DNA of 64,000 bases, taken from contig NZ_SSON01000063.1 of assembly GCF_029871245.1 (NCBI RefSeq), positions 1 through 64,000 of the forward strand, written 5' to 3'. The notes under the pieces are model-generated. The model was not told the DNA's origin. It did not search any database and saw nothing but the letters and a program-made list of their open reading frames with translations. The position numbers and the translations under genes were made by a program. This document shows positions 47,842 through 62,685 of this stretch, in pieces. This stretch comes from Pseudomonas sp. BN102 (GTDB taxonomy: Bacteria; Pseudomonadota; Gammaproteobacteria; Pseudomonadales; Pseudomonadaceae). The stretch's first letter is position 1; every line of letters begins with the position of its first letter.

Positions 47842-47901
47842 GTGGGTGCAGGGAACGCCGCGCGCACCGAGGTGTTTGCGATGTGCACGGCGCCCCTACG
47901 G
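47842..47901. repeat. Degenerate REP-like element
   Basis: Contains GCGCGCACCGAGGTG and, facing it, GTGCACGGCGCCCCTACGG. This resembles half of a common Pseudomonas palindrome but with poor internal pairing. It lies between convergent genes. Confidence 0.35.
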
Positions 47902-47926
47902 GTGATTTCCATCATTGCCCCAGGGC

Positions 47927-50560
47927 TCAGGAGAAGCGGGGCAGGGGCGCGAAGAGGGCGTCGATGTCCTCGTCGTGCAGCCGCCAGTCTTCCTTCTCGC
48001 GTCCCTCGAGAATGCCGCGCGCCAGTGCGGCCTTTTGTGCCTGCAATTGCTGGATCTTCTCTTCCACCGTTCCCCGCGAAATCAATCGGTAGACGAATAC
48101 CGGCTTGTCCTGGCCGATGCGGTAGGCGCGGTCGGTGGCCTGGCGCTCTACGGCCGGGTTCCACCAGGGGTCGTAATGGATCACGGTATCGGCAGCGGTG
48201 AGGTTCAGGCCGGTGCCGCCGGCCTTGAGGCTGATCAGGAAGAGCGGAACCTCGCCCTTCTGGAAGCGCTGGACCGGGGTGCGCCGGTCGCGCGTGTCGC
48301 CGGTGATCTGCACATAGTCGATGGCGCGCTTGTGCAATTCGTCCTCGATCAGGGCCAGCATGCTGGTGAACTGCGAGAACAGCAGCACCTTGCGGCCCTC
48401 GGCGATCAGTTCCTCGAGCATCTCCATCAGGCTGTCCAGCTTGCCCGAGCTGCTGCCACGCGGTGAGCGCGTGCCGCTCTCCTCGATCAGCCGCGTATCG
48501 CAGCAGACCTGGCGGAGCTTCAGTAGCGCTTCGAGGATCACGATCTGGCTGCGGGCGAGGCCCTTGCGGCCGATTTCTTCGCGCACCTTGCTGTCCATGG
48601 CCAGGCGCACTGTTTCGTAGAGGTCGCGCTGACGATCGCTGAGCTCGACCCATTGGGTGATCTCGCTCTTGGCGGGCAATTCGGTGGCCACCGCTTCCTT
48701 GCTGCGGCGCAGCAGGAACGGCTTGATGCGCGCATTGAGGTGCGCCAGACGGGTGCTGTCGCCGTGCTTTTCGATGGGGCTGCGGTAGTTGCGCAGGAAG
48801 TGCTGGCTGTCGCCCAGCCAGCCGGGCATCAGGAAGTGGAACAGCGACCAGAGTTCGCCCAGGTGGTTTTCCAGCGGCGTGCCGGTGAGGCAGATGCGCT
48901 GCCGCGCTTCCAGCTGGCGTACGGCCTGGGCAGCCTTGCTTGTCGGATTCTTGATGTACTGCGCCTCATCGAGGATCAGCAGGTGCAGCGGCAGGTCCCG
49001 GAAGCGCTCCAGGTCGCGTGGCAGCAGGGCGTAGGTGGTCAGCAGCAGGTCATGCCCGGCCATCTGTTCGAAGGCTTTCTTGCGCCCCGGGCCGTGCAGG
49101 GCGAGGACCCTGAGTTCCGGTGCGAAACGCTCGGCTTCGTCGAGCCAGTTGGGGATCAGGCTGGTGGGCATCACCACCAGGGCCGGGCGGTCCAGGCGGC
49201 CGGCCGCCTTCTCGGTGAGTAGGTGGGCGAGGGTCTGCAGCGTCTTGCCCAGGCCCATGTCGTCGCCAAGGATGCCGCCGGCGCCGACTTCCCGAAGGGT
49301 CTGTAGCCAGGCCAGGCCTTCCAGCTGGTAGGGCCGGAGCTCGGCCTGGAGGCCTTTGGGTGGGGAAATCGCGGCTTTGCCGCTATCCCGCAGCTTGTGC
49401 GCCACCTGGCGCAGTTCGTCGCCGCCCTGCCACTGCAGGTCCATCCCCTCCAGATGGCTCAGGCGCGCCGCGTCGGGGCGGGCGAGGCGCAGGGTCTGGG
49501 TGGGGTCCTGGTCGCGCAGGTAGAGCTCGCCCAGGGTGGCCAGCAAGGGTTTCAGCCGGGAGAAGGGCAACATCACCTGGAGCGGCCGGCCATCGGTGGC
49601 GCGGGTGGCGTCGAGCTGGAGGCGCAGCGCCTCGTCGTCCTTGCGCCGTTGCAGGTTGTGCGCGTCCAGCAGTTCCGGGTTGCGCTGGATCAGGCGCAAC
49701 AGCACCGGCAGCAGGCTGATGCGGCGGCCTTCGACCACTATGCCCAGCTCCAGGTCGAACCATTCGCGGCCGGGCGCTTCGTCCACTTCGGCGTACCAGC
49801 CCTCGACCTGGGTCAGGTCGAACTGGAAGCCGGGGCGGATATCGATCTGCCAGCCTTGCTCGCGCAGGAGCGGCAGCTGCTGCTTCATGAAGTGCAGCCA
49901 GTGCTCGTCGCCGGGCAGCTCGAACATTTCCGCGCTGTTGGCGGGCAGCGCCAGGCTCTGCCGCAGGGCTTCCTTGAATCCCAACTGGCGCAATGCGTCG
50001 CGCCAGGCCTGTTCGATACGGAATTGCCGGGCGATGGCCAGGCGCTCGCCATTGACGCGATGGTGCAGGCGCTCCGGCCTTGCCGGCTTGCCATGGGTGA
50101 GGGCGCCGCCGTAGTCGAACACCAGGCCGGCCCGGTGCTGCTGGTTGCCCACCATGCGGCCGCTGCGCAGGTCGTACTGGCTCTGGGCATGGCTGCCGAG
50201 TATCAGGTGCGGAACCGGTTGCAGGTCGTCCACCAGGCGCTCGCTGGGTGGTGGCACGGTCTGCCAGCCGGAGGCCGGTAGAGACAGCAGGTGGGCGATG
50301 GCAGCGACGCAGTGCTTGCAGTTGAAGCCCACCGGGCAGCTGCAGCGGCCGACCACGCCCAGGCCCTTGGGTGCCAGGCGGATAAGTTGCGTGTAGAAGT
50401 GGCCAGCGGAGCCTTCGCAACTGGTCTCGATGGCCTTGTCGCTCAGGCTGAGCAGGCGGATGCGGTCTTCTTTCGCGTAGGCGAGGCCGCGGCTCAGGGC
50501 GCCTGGATCGAAGTCCAGGCGCCAATCCATCTGCTGGAGCTGGTCGAGCAGGACGCTCAT
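47927..50560 (-). CDS. SNF2-family DEAD/H helicase with SWIM zinc finger
   Basis: An 877-residue cytosolic translocase. The SWIM zinc finger GRCSCPVGFNCKHCVAAIAH is near residue 75 (C-x-C-x6-C-x2-C/H pattern). A substrate-recognition middle follows. The ATPase has Walker A DDMGLGKTLQT near 430, LILDEAQYIKN and, in the second RecA-like lobe, LLFSQFTSM and DRAYRIGQDKPVFVYRL. Such proteins remodel nucleoprotein in bacteria (RapA/HepA relatives). It starts six bases after the stop of csiV on the same strand, so mfd-csiV-SNF2 may be one transcript. Confidence 0.93.
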   Translation of the reverse strand: MSVLLDQLQQMDWRLDFDPGALSRGLAYAKEDRIRLLSLSDKAIETSCEGSAGHFYTQLIRLAPKGLGVVGRCSCPVGFNCKHCVAAIAHLLSLPASGWQTVPPPSERLVDDLQPVPHLILGSHAQSQYDLRSGRMVGNQQHRAGLVFDYGGALTHGKPARPERLHHRVNGERLAIARQFRIEQAWRDALRQLGFKEALRQSLALPANSAEMFELPGDEHWLHFMKQQLPLLREQGWQIDIRPGFQFDLTQVEGWYAEVDEAPGREWFDLELGIVVEGRRISLLPVLLRLIQRNPELLDAHNLQRRKDDEALRLQLDATRATDGRPLQVMLPFSRLKPLLATLGELYLRDQDPTQTLRLARPDAARLSHLEGMDLQWQGGDELRQVAHKLRDSGKAAISPPKGLQAELRPYQLEGLAWLQTLREVGAGGILGDDMGLGKTLQTLAHLLTEKAAGRLDRPALVVMPTSLIPNWLDEAERFAPELRVLALHGPGRKKAFEQMAGHDLLLTTYALLPRDLERFRDLPLHLLILDEAQYIKNPTSKAAQAVRQLEARQRICLTGTPLENHLGELWSLFHFLMPGWLGDSQHFLRNYRSPIEKHGDSTRLAHLNARIKPFLLRRSKEAVATELPAKSEITQWVELSDRQRDLYETVRLAMDSKVREEIGRKGLARSQIVILEALLKLRQVCCDTRLIEESGTRSPRGSSSGKLDSLMEMLEELIAEGRKVLLFSQFTSMLALIEDELHKRAIDYVQITGDTRDRRTPVQRFQKGEVPLFLISLKAGGTGLNLTAADTVIHYDPWWNPAVERQATDRAYRIGQDKPVFVYRLISRGTVEEKIQQLQAQKAALARGILEGREKEDWRLHDEDIDALFAPLPRFS

Positions 50561-50566
50561 GGCGCC

Positions 50567-51088
50567 TTAGAGCGGGCTGACGCGGATCAGGATGCCCAGA
50601 TTGCCGTGGTCCAGGAAGGTGAGTTCGCCGTTCTTCAGGCGGCTGCCCTGGTGCAGGCGCTCGCTGCTGCTGATCAGGCCGCTGCCGTCGAAGCGGTTGA
50701 TCCAGAAGTCGGCCTGGGCGTCGATGCTGCGGTCGATGGCCAGGGCCAGCGTGCCTTCAACGGGGAAGTGGCCCAGCTGCTGCTCGCCGGAGGTCACCGA
50801 AACCTTGCTCGGGATGGCGGAGAGGTCCTGGGACCAAGCCTTGTGCAGCAGCACCTCATAACCGGCGTTGGGGTTCAGCTTGGCTGCTTCGCCGTCCAGC
50901 GCCGTGCCGCGCTCGCTGCCGGCGATGGACTGGCTGCCGGCCGCCCAGTCGTCCGGAGCGGGCTGGCTGGCGGGGATGGGGTCGCCAGCCTGGCGGAAGA
51001 TGATCATCTCCACCGAATAGAGGCCGTCGGCGAAGGCAGTCGGGGCCAGCAGGGCGAGCAGCAGGGCGAAGTTACGGATGGCGCGCAT
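50567..51088 (-). CDS. csiV: CsiV family protein
   Basis: A 173-residue exported protein with signal peptide MRAIRNFALLLALLAPTAFA. The N-terminal strand YSVEMIIFRQAG and the C-terminal LTFLDHGNLGILIRVSPL match CsiV. In Vibrio, CsiV binds peptidoglycan and partners with the outer-membrane Lpo proteins, and its gene lies near mfd; here it also follows mfd. The role in Pseudomonas is not established. Confidence 0.85.
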   Translation of the reverse strand: MRAIRNFALLLALLAPTAFADGLYSVEMIIFRQAGDPIPASQPAPDDWAAGSQSIAGSERGTALDGEAAKLNPNAGYEVLLHKAWSQDLSAIPSKVSVTSGEQQLGHFPVEGTLALAIDRSIDAQADFWINRFDGSGLISSSERLHQGSRLKNGELTFLDHGNLGILIRVSPL

Positions 51089-51123
51089 GGGTTGTTCCTT
51101 GGTATGGGCAATCGTTCCGCAGA

Positions 51124-54570
<3,447 letters not shown>

Positions 54571-54724
54571 GGGGGGGGCTCCGGTCGGAAAAAAGATCGG
54601 CGGATTGTAACTATCCCGACTAGCGGATGTCAGTGTTCAGGCTGCTACTGATTGCCGACGCCTACGCGCGCCGTCATAATGTAGCCCCTTTTTTCATCCC
54701 CTACATATGTGGAAGGTACTGCCC

Positions 54725-56173
54725 GTGACTCAGAAGCCCGACCAGTGTCTCGGTGAATGGATCGATCGTGAAGCCCTCGCGGAAGCCATGATTCCGATGA
54801 TCGGCCAGCTTTATCGCAACAACAACGTTGTCACCTCGATCTATGGCCGTGGCCTGATCAACCGCTCCGTGATTGCCATCCTCAAGGCCCACCGCTTCGC
54901 GCGTCATCGCCTGGCCGACGAGGCCGAGCTGTCGGTCCACGAGACCTTCCCCATCCTCAAGGCCATGAGCGAGCTCAAACTGGGCGCCGCCTCCGTGGAC
55001 CTGGGCAAGATGGTCGCCAAGTTCAAGGCAGAAGGTAATGGCCGCAGCATCGAGCAGTTCACCAAGGACGAGCTGGCCGATGTGGTCGGCAAGCAGAACG
55101 GCTCCGGCCGCGAAGGCACCGACGTCGTCCTCTACGGCTTCGGCCGTATCGGTCGCCTGCTGGCGCGCATCCTGATCGAGAAGACCGGTGGTGGCGACGG
55201 CCTGCGCCTGCGCGCCATCGTCGTCCGCAAGGGCGCCGAGAACGACCTGGTCAAGCGCGCCAGCCTGCTGCGCCGCGACTCCGTACACGGTCCGTTCGAC
55301 GGCACCATCGTCATCGACGAAGAAAACAACACCCTGACCGCCAATGGCAACCTGATCCAGGTGATCTACTCCAACGATCCGGCCTCGATCGACTACACCG
55401 CCTATGGCATCAAGAACGCCCTGCTGGTTGACAATACCGGCAAGTGGCGCGACGCCGAAGGCCTGGGCCAGCACCTGAAGTGCCCGGGTATCGATCGCGT
55501 GGTCCTGACCGCTCCGGGCAAAGGCGCGCTGAAGAACATCGTCCATGGCATCAACCATGGCGAGATCACCGCTGAAGACCGCATCGTCTCCGCGGCTTCC
55601 TGCACCACCAACGCCATCGTGCCGGTGCTGAAGGCGGTCAACGATCAGTTCGGCATCATCAACGGCCACGTCGAAACCGTTCACTCGTACACCAACGACC
55701 AGAACCTGATCGACAACTTCCACAAGGGCAGCCGCCGCGGCCGCAGCGCTCCGCTGAACATGGTGATCACCGAGACCGGTGCCGCCACCGCCGCCGCCAA
55801 GGCCCTGCCGGTGCTGAAAGGCAAGCTGACCGGCAACGCGATTCGCGTACCGACGCCGAACGTCTCCATGGCCATCCTGAACCTGAACCTGGAGAAGGCC
55901 ACCACTCGCGAAGAGATCAACGAGTACCTGCGCAACGCTGCCATGCACTCGGACCTGCACAAGCAGATCGACTACGTCTCCTCCCAGGAAGTGGTGTCCT
56001 CGGACTTCGTCGGCTCCCGCCACGCCGGTGTGGTGGACGCCGAGGCGACCATCTGCAACGACAACCGCGTCGTCCTCTATGTCTGGTACGACAACGAGTT
56101 CGGCTACAGCTGCCAGGTGGTCCGCGTGATGGAAGACATGGCCGGGGTCAACCCGCCGTCTTTCCCTAACTAA
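54725..56173 (+). CDS. Glyceraldehyde-3-phosphate dehydrogenase, N-terminally extended
   Basis: A 482-residue GAPDH. I use GTG 54725 (MTQKPDQCLGEW) with GGAAGG at 54711-54716; an ATG six codons earlier is the other choice. About 130 residues precede the NAD-binding GFGRIGRLLARIL, absent from the usual 335-residue enzyme. The catalytic Cys is Cys293 in AASCTTNAIVPVL, and the C-terminal WYDNEFGYS is intact. This long GAPDH is usual in Pseudomonas (PA3001-type) and works in the gluconeogenic direction by expectation. A terminator follows. Confidence 0.93.
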   Translation: MTQKPDQCLGEWIDREALAEAMIPMIGQLYRNNNVVTSIYGRGLINRSVIAILKAHRFARHRLADEAELSVHETFPILKAMSELKLGAASVDLGKMVAKFKAEGNGRSIEQFTKDELADVVGKQNGSGREGTDVVLYGFGRIGRLLARILIEKTGGGDGLRLRAIVVRKGAENDLVKRASLLRRDSVHGPFDGTIVIDEENNTLTANGNLIQVIYSNDPASIDYTAYGIKNALLVDNTGKWRDAEGLGQHLKCPGIDRVVLTAPGKGALKNIVHGINHGEITAEDRIVSAASCTTNAIVPVLKAVNDQFGIINGHVETVHSYTNDQNLIDNFHKGSRRGRSAPLNMVITETGAATAAAKALPVLKGKLTGNAIRVPTPNVSMAILNLNLEKATTREEINEYLRNAAMHSDLHKQIDYVSSQEVVSSDFVGSRHAGVVDAEATICNDNRVVLYVWYDNEFGYSCQVVRVMEDMAGVNPPSFPN

Positions 56174-56187
56174 GCCAATGCGTCATT

Positions 56188-56216
56188 AAAACGGGAGCTC
56201 TCGGGCTCCCGTTTTT
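56188..56216 (+). terminator. Terminator after GAPDH gene
   Basis: Stem ACGGGAGC / GCTCCCGT with six-base loop and T5. Almost identical to the terminator after aroP. Confidence 0.9.
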
Positions 56217-56266
56217 CATTTTTGCGTCTGTAATCGGATAACAAGAATCGCTTGGGGATTACCCAG

Positions 56267-57664
56267 ATGGAAGGACATCACCTTCACCAAGGGCCGCTCA
56301 AAAGGGGCCTGAAAAACCGCCACATCCAGCTTATCGCGCTGGGCGGCGCCATCGGTACCGGCCTGTTCCTGGGTTCGGCCGGGGTGCTCAAGTCGGCGGG
56401 GCCGTCGATGATTCTCGGCTATGCCATTGCCGGCTTCTTCGCTTTTCTGATCATGCGCCAGTTGGGCGAGATGATAGTCGAGGAGCCGGTGGCCGGATCC
56501 TTCAGCCATTTCGCGCACAAGTACTGGGGGGGCTATGCCGGCTTCCTTTCCGGCTGGAACTACTGGGTGCTCTATGTGCTGGTGGGCATGGCCGAGCTGA
56601 CCGCGGTAGGCAAGTACATCCAGTTCTGGTGGCCCGAAGTGCCGACCTGGGTGTCGGCAGCGGCCTTCTTCGTGCTGATCAACCTGATCAACCTGGCCAA
56701 TGTGAAGGCATTCGGCGAGACGGAGTTCTGGTTCGCGCTGATCAAGGTGGTGGCCATCATCGGTATGATCGTCCTCGGCATCTACCTGCTGGTCAGCGGT
56801 GAAGGTGGCCCCCAGGCGGCGGTCGACAACCTCTGGAGTCATGGCGGCTTCTTCCCCAATGGCCTGGAAGGCCTGGTGATGGTGCTGGCCATCATCATGT
56901 TCTCCTTCGGCGGCCTGGAGCTGATCGGCATCACCGCGGCCGAGGCCAGCGAGCCGAAGAAGGTGATCCCCAAGGCGATCAACCAGGTGATCTACCGCAT
57001 CCTGATCTTCTACATCGGCGCCCTCAGCGTGCTGCTGATGCTCTACCCCTGGGACAAGCTGCTGGAAACCCTCGGCGCCGCGGGCGACCCCTACAGCGGC
57101 AGCCCCTTCGTGCAGATCTTCTCGCTGATCGGCAGCGACGTGGCGGCGCACATTCTCAACTTCGTGGTGCTGACGGCGGCCCTCTCGGTCTACAACAGCG
57201 GCGTCTACGCCAACAGCCGGATGCTCTACGGCTTGGCCGAGCAGGGTGACGCGCCCAAGGCGCTGATGAAGGTGGACGATCGCGGCGTGCCGGTGCTTGC
57301 CATTGGCCTCTCCGCGCTGATCACGTTGCTCTGTGTGGTCGTCAACTACCTGGCGCCGCAGAAGGCCCTGGAGCTGCTGATGGCCCTGGTGGTAGCGGCC
57401 CTGGTGATCAACTGGGCGATGATCAGCCTGTCCCACCTGAAGTTCCGCAAGAGCCTGACTGCCCAGGGAATCCAGCCTTTCTTCAAGGCGCTCTGGTATC
57501 CCGTCGGTAACTACCTGTGCCTGGCTTTCGTGGCGCTGATCCTCGGCGTGATGCTGATGATCCCGGGCATCAATGTGTCGGTCTACGCCATTCCGTTCTG
57601 GCTGGGCTTCATCGCCATCTGCTACTTCTTCAAGCGATCTGCTGCGCGGGCGACCGCTCACTGA
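56267..57664 (+). CDS. aroP: Aromatic amino-acid permease (AroP-like)
   Basis: A 465-residue APC-superfamily symporter with about 12 membrane helices. The family motif IALGGAIGTGLFLGSAGVL is in the first helix, and SGWNYWVLYVL and FSFGGLELIGITAAEA follow. The last helices are NYLCLAFVALILGVML and YAIPFWLGFIAICYFF. Close relatives import Phe, Tyr and Trp. A start at TTG 56252 is possible, but ATG 56267 gives the usual N-terminus. It sits between two near-identical terminators and is therefore its own transcript. Confidence 0.93.
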   Translation: MEGHHLHQGPLKRGLKNRHIQLIALGGAIGTGLFLGSAGVLKSAGPSMILGYAIAGFFAFLIMRQLGEMIVEEPVAGSFSHFAHKYWGGYAGFLSGWNYWVLYVLVGMAELTAVGKYIQFWWPEVPTWVSAAAFFVLINLINLANVKAFGETEFWFALIKVVAIIGMIVLGIYLLVSGEGGPQAAVDNLWSHGGFFPNGLEGLVMVLAIIMFSFGGLELIGITAAEASEPKKVIPKAINQVIYRILIFYIGALSVLLMLYPWDKLLETLGAAGDPYSGSPFVQIFSLIGSDVAAHILNFVVLTAALSVYNSGVYANSRMLYGLAEQGDAPKALMKVDDRGVPVLAIGLSALITLLCVVVNYLAPQKALELLMALVVAALVINWAMISLSHLKFRKSLTAQGIQPFFKALWYPVGNYLCLAFVALILGVMLMIPGINVSVYAIPFWLGFIAICYFFKRSAARATAH

Positions 57665-57681
57665 AGCGAATGGTGGGATGG

Positions 57682-57710
57682 AAAACGGGAGCCGGGGGCT
57701 CCCGTTTTTC
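57682..57710 (+). terminator. Terminator after aroP
   Basis: Stem ACGGGAGCC / GGCTCCCGT with three-base loop and T5; twin of the hairpin at 56188. Confidence 0.9.
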
Positions 57711-57906
57711 ATTGGGCGCATCCGTGCAGGTCTGCGGGTGGGGTGAAAATCCGCGAAGTGGATTTCCACCGCTCGGTACTTCCGGGTACTGCGGGGCGAG
57801 CCTGAGGTAAGAGCCGGTGGACCGGTGAAGCGTGGTCCTCCTTGCACGGGTTGACCCGGTGTTCGAAAGCTGACCCGTTATTGCCTTCTGTATCCTAAGT
57901 CGCTGA

Positions 57907-59406
<1,500 letters not shown>

Positions 59407-59407
59407 G

Positions 59408-60619
59408 ATGGGCCTGCGCAAATTCCTCGACCGGATCGAGCACAACTTCGAGCAGGGTGGCCGCTATGAAAAGTGGTACGCGCTCTATGAGGCGGTGGAT
59501 ACCTTCTTCTACCGCCCGGGCAGCGTGACCCACACCACAGCCCACGTGCGTGACGGCATCGACCTCAAGCGCATGATGATTACCGTCTGGCTCTGCACCT
59601 TCCCGGCCATGTTCTTCGGCATGTGGAACGTCGGCTACCAGGCCAACCAGGTGTTCGCCCAGAACCCCGAGCTGCTGGCCGCCCAGGAAGGCTGGCGTTT
59701 CGCGCTGATCGGTTCCCTGGCGGGCTTCGATCCCGGCAGCCTGTGGGACAACTTCATCCAGGGCGCCGCCTGGTTCCTGCCGATCTATGCGGTGACCTTC
59801 ATCGTCGGCGGTTTCTGGGAAGTGCTGTTCGCCTCCATCCGCCGCCATGAAGTAAACGAAGGTTTCTTCGTCACCTCTGTGCTCTTCGCCCTGACCCTGC
59901 CGCCGAGCATCCCGCTCTGGCAGGTGGCCCTGGGCATCAGCTTCGGCGTGGTGCTGGGCAAGGAAGTCTTCGGCGGTACCGGCAAGAACTTCCTCAACCC
60001 GGCCCTGGCCGGCCGCGCCTTTCTCTTCTTCGCCTACCCGGCGCAGATTTCCGGGGACGAGGTCTGGACCGCGGTGGACGGCTTCGCCGGCGCCACCTCG
60101 CTCAGCCTGGGCGCCGCGGGCGGCGTAGAGAACATCGTCGGTCACGGCATCAACTGGATGGACGCCTTCCTCGGCACCATCCAGGGCTCCATCGGCGAGA
60201 CCAGCACCCTGGCCATCCTGATCGGCGGCGGTGTGCTGCTGATCACCCGCATCGCCTCCTGGCGCATCGTCGCTGGCGTGATGCTGGGCATGATCGCCAC
60301 CAGTTGGCTGTTCAATGCCATCGGCTCGGAAACCAACCCCATGTTCGCCATGCCCTGGCACTGGCACCTGGTCCTGGGCGGCTTCGCCTTCGGCATGATG
60401 TTCATGGCCACCGACCCGGTGTCCGCCGCCATGACCGATACCGGCAAGTGGCTGTTCGGCGCCTTGATCGGCCTGATGGCGGTGCTGATCCGCGTGGTCA
60501 ACCCGGCCTTCCCGGAAGGCATGATGCTGGCGATCCTGTTCGCCAACCTGTGTGCGCCGTTGCTCGACCATTTCGTCGTCCAGGCCAATATCAAGCGGAG
60601 GCTGGCACGCAATGGCTAA
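59408..60619 (+). CDS. nqrB: Na+-translocating NADH:quinone reductase subunit B
   Basis: A 403-residue membrane subunit, about ten helices. FMN is attached covalently to a Thr in the motif [12 protein letters not shown] (Thr230), so the ApbE transferase at the end of the operon is needed. Helices [19 protein letters not shown] and [20 protein letters not shown] are conserved across RnfD/NqrB. The start ATG 59408 is two bases beyond the nqrA stop. It overlaps the nqrC start by eight bases. Confidence 0.96.
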   Translation: MGLRKFLDRIEHNFEQGGRYEKWYALYEAVDTFFYRPGSVTHTTAHVRDGIDLKRMMITVWLCTFPAMFFGMWNVGYQANQVFAQNPELLAAQEGWRFALIGSLAGFDPGSLWDNFIQGAAWFLPIYAVTFIVGGFWEVLFASIRRHEVNEGFFVTSVLFALTLPPSIPLWQVALGISFGVVLGKEVFGGTGKNFLNPALAGRAFLFFAYPAQISGDEVWTAVDGFAGATSLSLGAAGGVENIVGHGINWMDAFLGTIQGSIGETSTLAILIGGGVLLITRIASWRIVAGVMLGMIATSWLFNAIGSETNPMFAMPWHWHLVLGGFAFGMMFMATDPVSAAMTDTGKWLFGALIGLMAVLIRVVNPAFPEGMMLAILFANLCAPLLDHFVVQANIKRRLARNG

Positions 60620-61397
60620 GCAAGAATCAACAATCCGCACGCTCATGGTTGCCCTGGTGGTCTGCCTGGTGTGTTCCGTGTTCGTCGCCGGCGGCGCCGT
60701 GGCGCTCAAGCCCGTGCAGGTGGAGAACCGCGAGCTGGACAAGCAGCGCAGCATCCTCGCCATCGCCGGCCTGGCGCAGCCCGGCATGTCCGGCGAGGAG
60801 ATCAGGAAGCTCTATGCCGAGCGCATCACCGCCAAGGTGGTCGACCTCGCCAGTGGCGACATCAGCGACGAGATCCAGGCCGCCGGCTTCGACCCGCTGA
60901 AAGCCGCCAAGGACCCGGCGCTCTCGGATGCCTTGCCGGCCGAGCAGGACATCGCCTCCATCAAGCGCCGCGAGCGCCTCAGCACCGTCTACCTGGTAGA
61001 GGAGGGCGGCAAGCTGGAGACCCTGATCCTGCCGGTACGCGGCTATGGCCTCTGGTCCACCCTCTACGGCTTCCTGGCCCTCAAGGGCGACCTCAATACC
61101 GTGGTCGGCCTCGGCTTCTACCAGCACGGCGAGACCCCGGGGCTCGGCGGCGAGGTGGACAACCCGAAATGGAAGGCGATGTGGAACGGCAAGAGCCTGT
61201 TCGATGAACAGGGCCAGCTGGCGATCCAGATCATCAAGGGCAGCGTCGACGCGCAGTCGCCGAACGCCAGCCACCAGGTCGATGGCCTGGCCGGCGCCAC
61301 GCTGACCAGCAAGGGCGTCCACAACCTGCTGCATTTCTGGCTGGGCGAGAACGGCTTCGGCCCCTTCCTGGCCAAACTGAACAACGGGGAGGCATAA
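60612..61397 (+). CDS. nqrC: Na+-translocating NADH:quinone reductase subunit C
   Basis: A 261-residue periplasmic subunit with one N-terminal helix ([20 protein letters not shown]). FMN attaches to the Thr in [13 protein letters not shown] (Thr230). The segment [15 protein letters not shown] is conserved with RnfG. The gene overlaps nqrB by eight bases, and nqrD follows after two bases. Confidence 0.96.
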   Translation: MAKQESTIRTLMVALVVCLVCSVFVAGGAVALKPVQVENRELDKQRSILAIAGLAQPGMSGEEIRKLYAERITAKVVDLASGDISDEIQAAGFDPLKAAKDPALSDALPAEQDIASIKRRERLSTVYLVEEGGKLETLILPVRGYGLWSTLYGFLALKGDLNTVVGLGFYQHGETPGLGGEVDNPKWKAMWNGKSLFDEQGQLAIQIIKGSVDAQSPNASHQVDGLAGATLTSKGVHNLLHFWLGENGFGPFLAKLNNGEA

Positions 61398-61399
61398 GC

Positions 61400-62068
61400 A
61401 TGGCGCAACCCACTATCCGTCAGGTCCTGCTGGACCCGATCCTGCACAACAACCCCATCGGCCTGCAGATCCTCGGCATCTGCTCGGCCCTGGCGGTGAC
61501 CTCCAACCTCAAGACCGCGCTGGTGATGTCCATCGCCCTGACATTGGTGACCGGCTTCTCCAACCTGTTCATCTCGATGATCCGCAGCCAGATCCCCAGC
61601 TCGATCCGCATGATCGTGCAGATGGTGATCATCGCCTCCCTGGTGATAGTCGTGGACCAGGTGCTCAAGGCCTACGCCTTCAGCCTGTCCAAGCAGCTCT
61701 CGGTGTTCGTCGGGCTGATCATCACCAACTGCATCGTGATGGGCCGCGCGGAAGCCTTCGCCATGGCCAACCCGCCGCTCCTGTCTTTCTTCGATGGCAT
61801 CGGCAACGGCCTGGGCTACAGCGCGATGCTGATCGTCCTCGGCATCGTTCGCGAGCTGTTCGGCGCCGGCAAGGTGCTGGGCCACGAAGTGCTGCCGGTG
61901 ATCAACGACGGCGGCTGGTACCAGCCCAACGGCCTGCTGCTGCTGCCGCCCTCGGCCTTCTTCCTGATCGGCCTGATCATCTGGGCCCTGCGCAGCTGGA
62001 AGACCGAGCAGAAAGAGGCGCCGGCCTACCGCATCGCACCCCAGGTATCCAACAAGGAGGCCTACTGA
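61400..62068 (+). CDS. nqrD: Na+-translocating NADH:quinone reductase subunit D
   Basis: A 222-residue six-helix membrane subunit. Family segments include [40 protein letters not shown] with the conserved Cys, and [17 protein letters not shown]. NqrD and NqrE are antiparallel partners that hold an Fe centre through their Cys residues. Its last base is the first base of the nqrE ATG. Confidence 0.96.
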   Translation: MAQPTIRQVLLDPILHNNPIGLQILGICSALAVTSNLKTALVMSIALTLVTGFSNLFISMIRSQIPSSIRMIVQMVIIASLVIVVDQVLKAYAFSLSKQLSVFVGLIITNCIVMGRAEAFAMANPPLLSFFDGIGNGLGYSAMLIVLGIVRELFGAGKVLGHEVLPVINDGGWYQPNGLLLLPPSAFFLIGLIIWALRSWKTEQKEAPAYRIAPQVSNKEAY

Positions 62069-62676
62069 TGGAGCACTACGTCAGCCTGTTCGTGAAGGCC
62101 GTGTTCGTCGAGAACATGGCCCTGTCCTTCTTCCTCGGCATGTGCACCTTCATCGCCATCTCGAAGAAGGTGGAAACCGCTATCGGGCTCGGCATCGCGG
62201 TGATCGTGGTGCAGGCCATTACCGTGCCGGCCAACAACCTGCTCTATACGCTCCTGCTCAAGGACGGCGCCCTGGCCTGGGCCGGCCTGCCGGAGGTGGA
62301 CCTCTCCTTCCTCGGCCTGCTCAGCTACATCGGCGTGATCGCCGCCATCGTGCAGATCCTCGAGATGCTGCTCGATAAGTACGTGCCCTCGCTCTACAAC
62401 GCCCTCGGCGTGTTCCTGCCGCTGATCACGGTGAACTGCGCCATCATGGCTGGCTCCTTGTTCATGGTGGAGCGCGACTACAACCTCGGCGAGAGCGTGG
62501 TCTACGGCGTCGGCTCCGGCTTCTCCTGGGCCCTGGCCATCGCACTGCTGGCCGGCATCCGCGAGAAGCTGAAATACAGCGACGTGCCCGAGGGCCTGCA
62601 AGGGCTCGGCATCACCTTCATCACCATCGGCCTGATGTCCCTCGGCTTCATGTCGTTCTCCGGTGTGCAGCTCTAA
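62068..62676 (+). CDS. nqrE: Na+-translocating NADH:quinone reductase subunit E
   Basis: A 202-residue six-helix subunit, related to NqrD in inverted topology. It has [20 protein letters not shown] at the N-terminus and [20 protein letters not shown] with the conserved Cys. The start overlaps the nqrD stop by one base (TGATG). It is part of the Na+ path. Confidence 0.96.
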   Translation: MEHYVSLFVKAVFVENMALSFFLGMCTFIAISKKVETAIGLGIAVIVVQAITVPANNLLYTLLLKDGALAWAGLPEVDLSFLGLLSYIGVIAAIVQILEMLLDKYVPSLYNALGVFLPLITVNCAIMAGSLFMVERDYNLGESVVYGVGSGFSWALAIALLAGIREKLKYSDVPEGLQGLGITFITIGLMSLGFMSFSGVQL

Positions 62677-62685
62677 GGAACGGAC

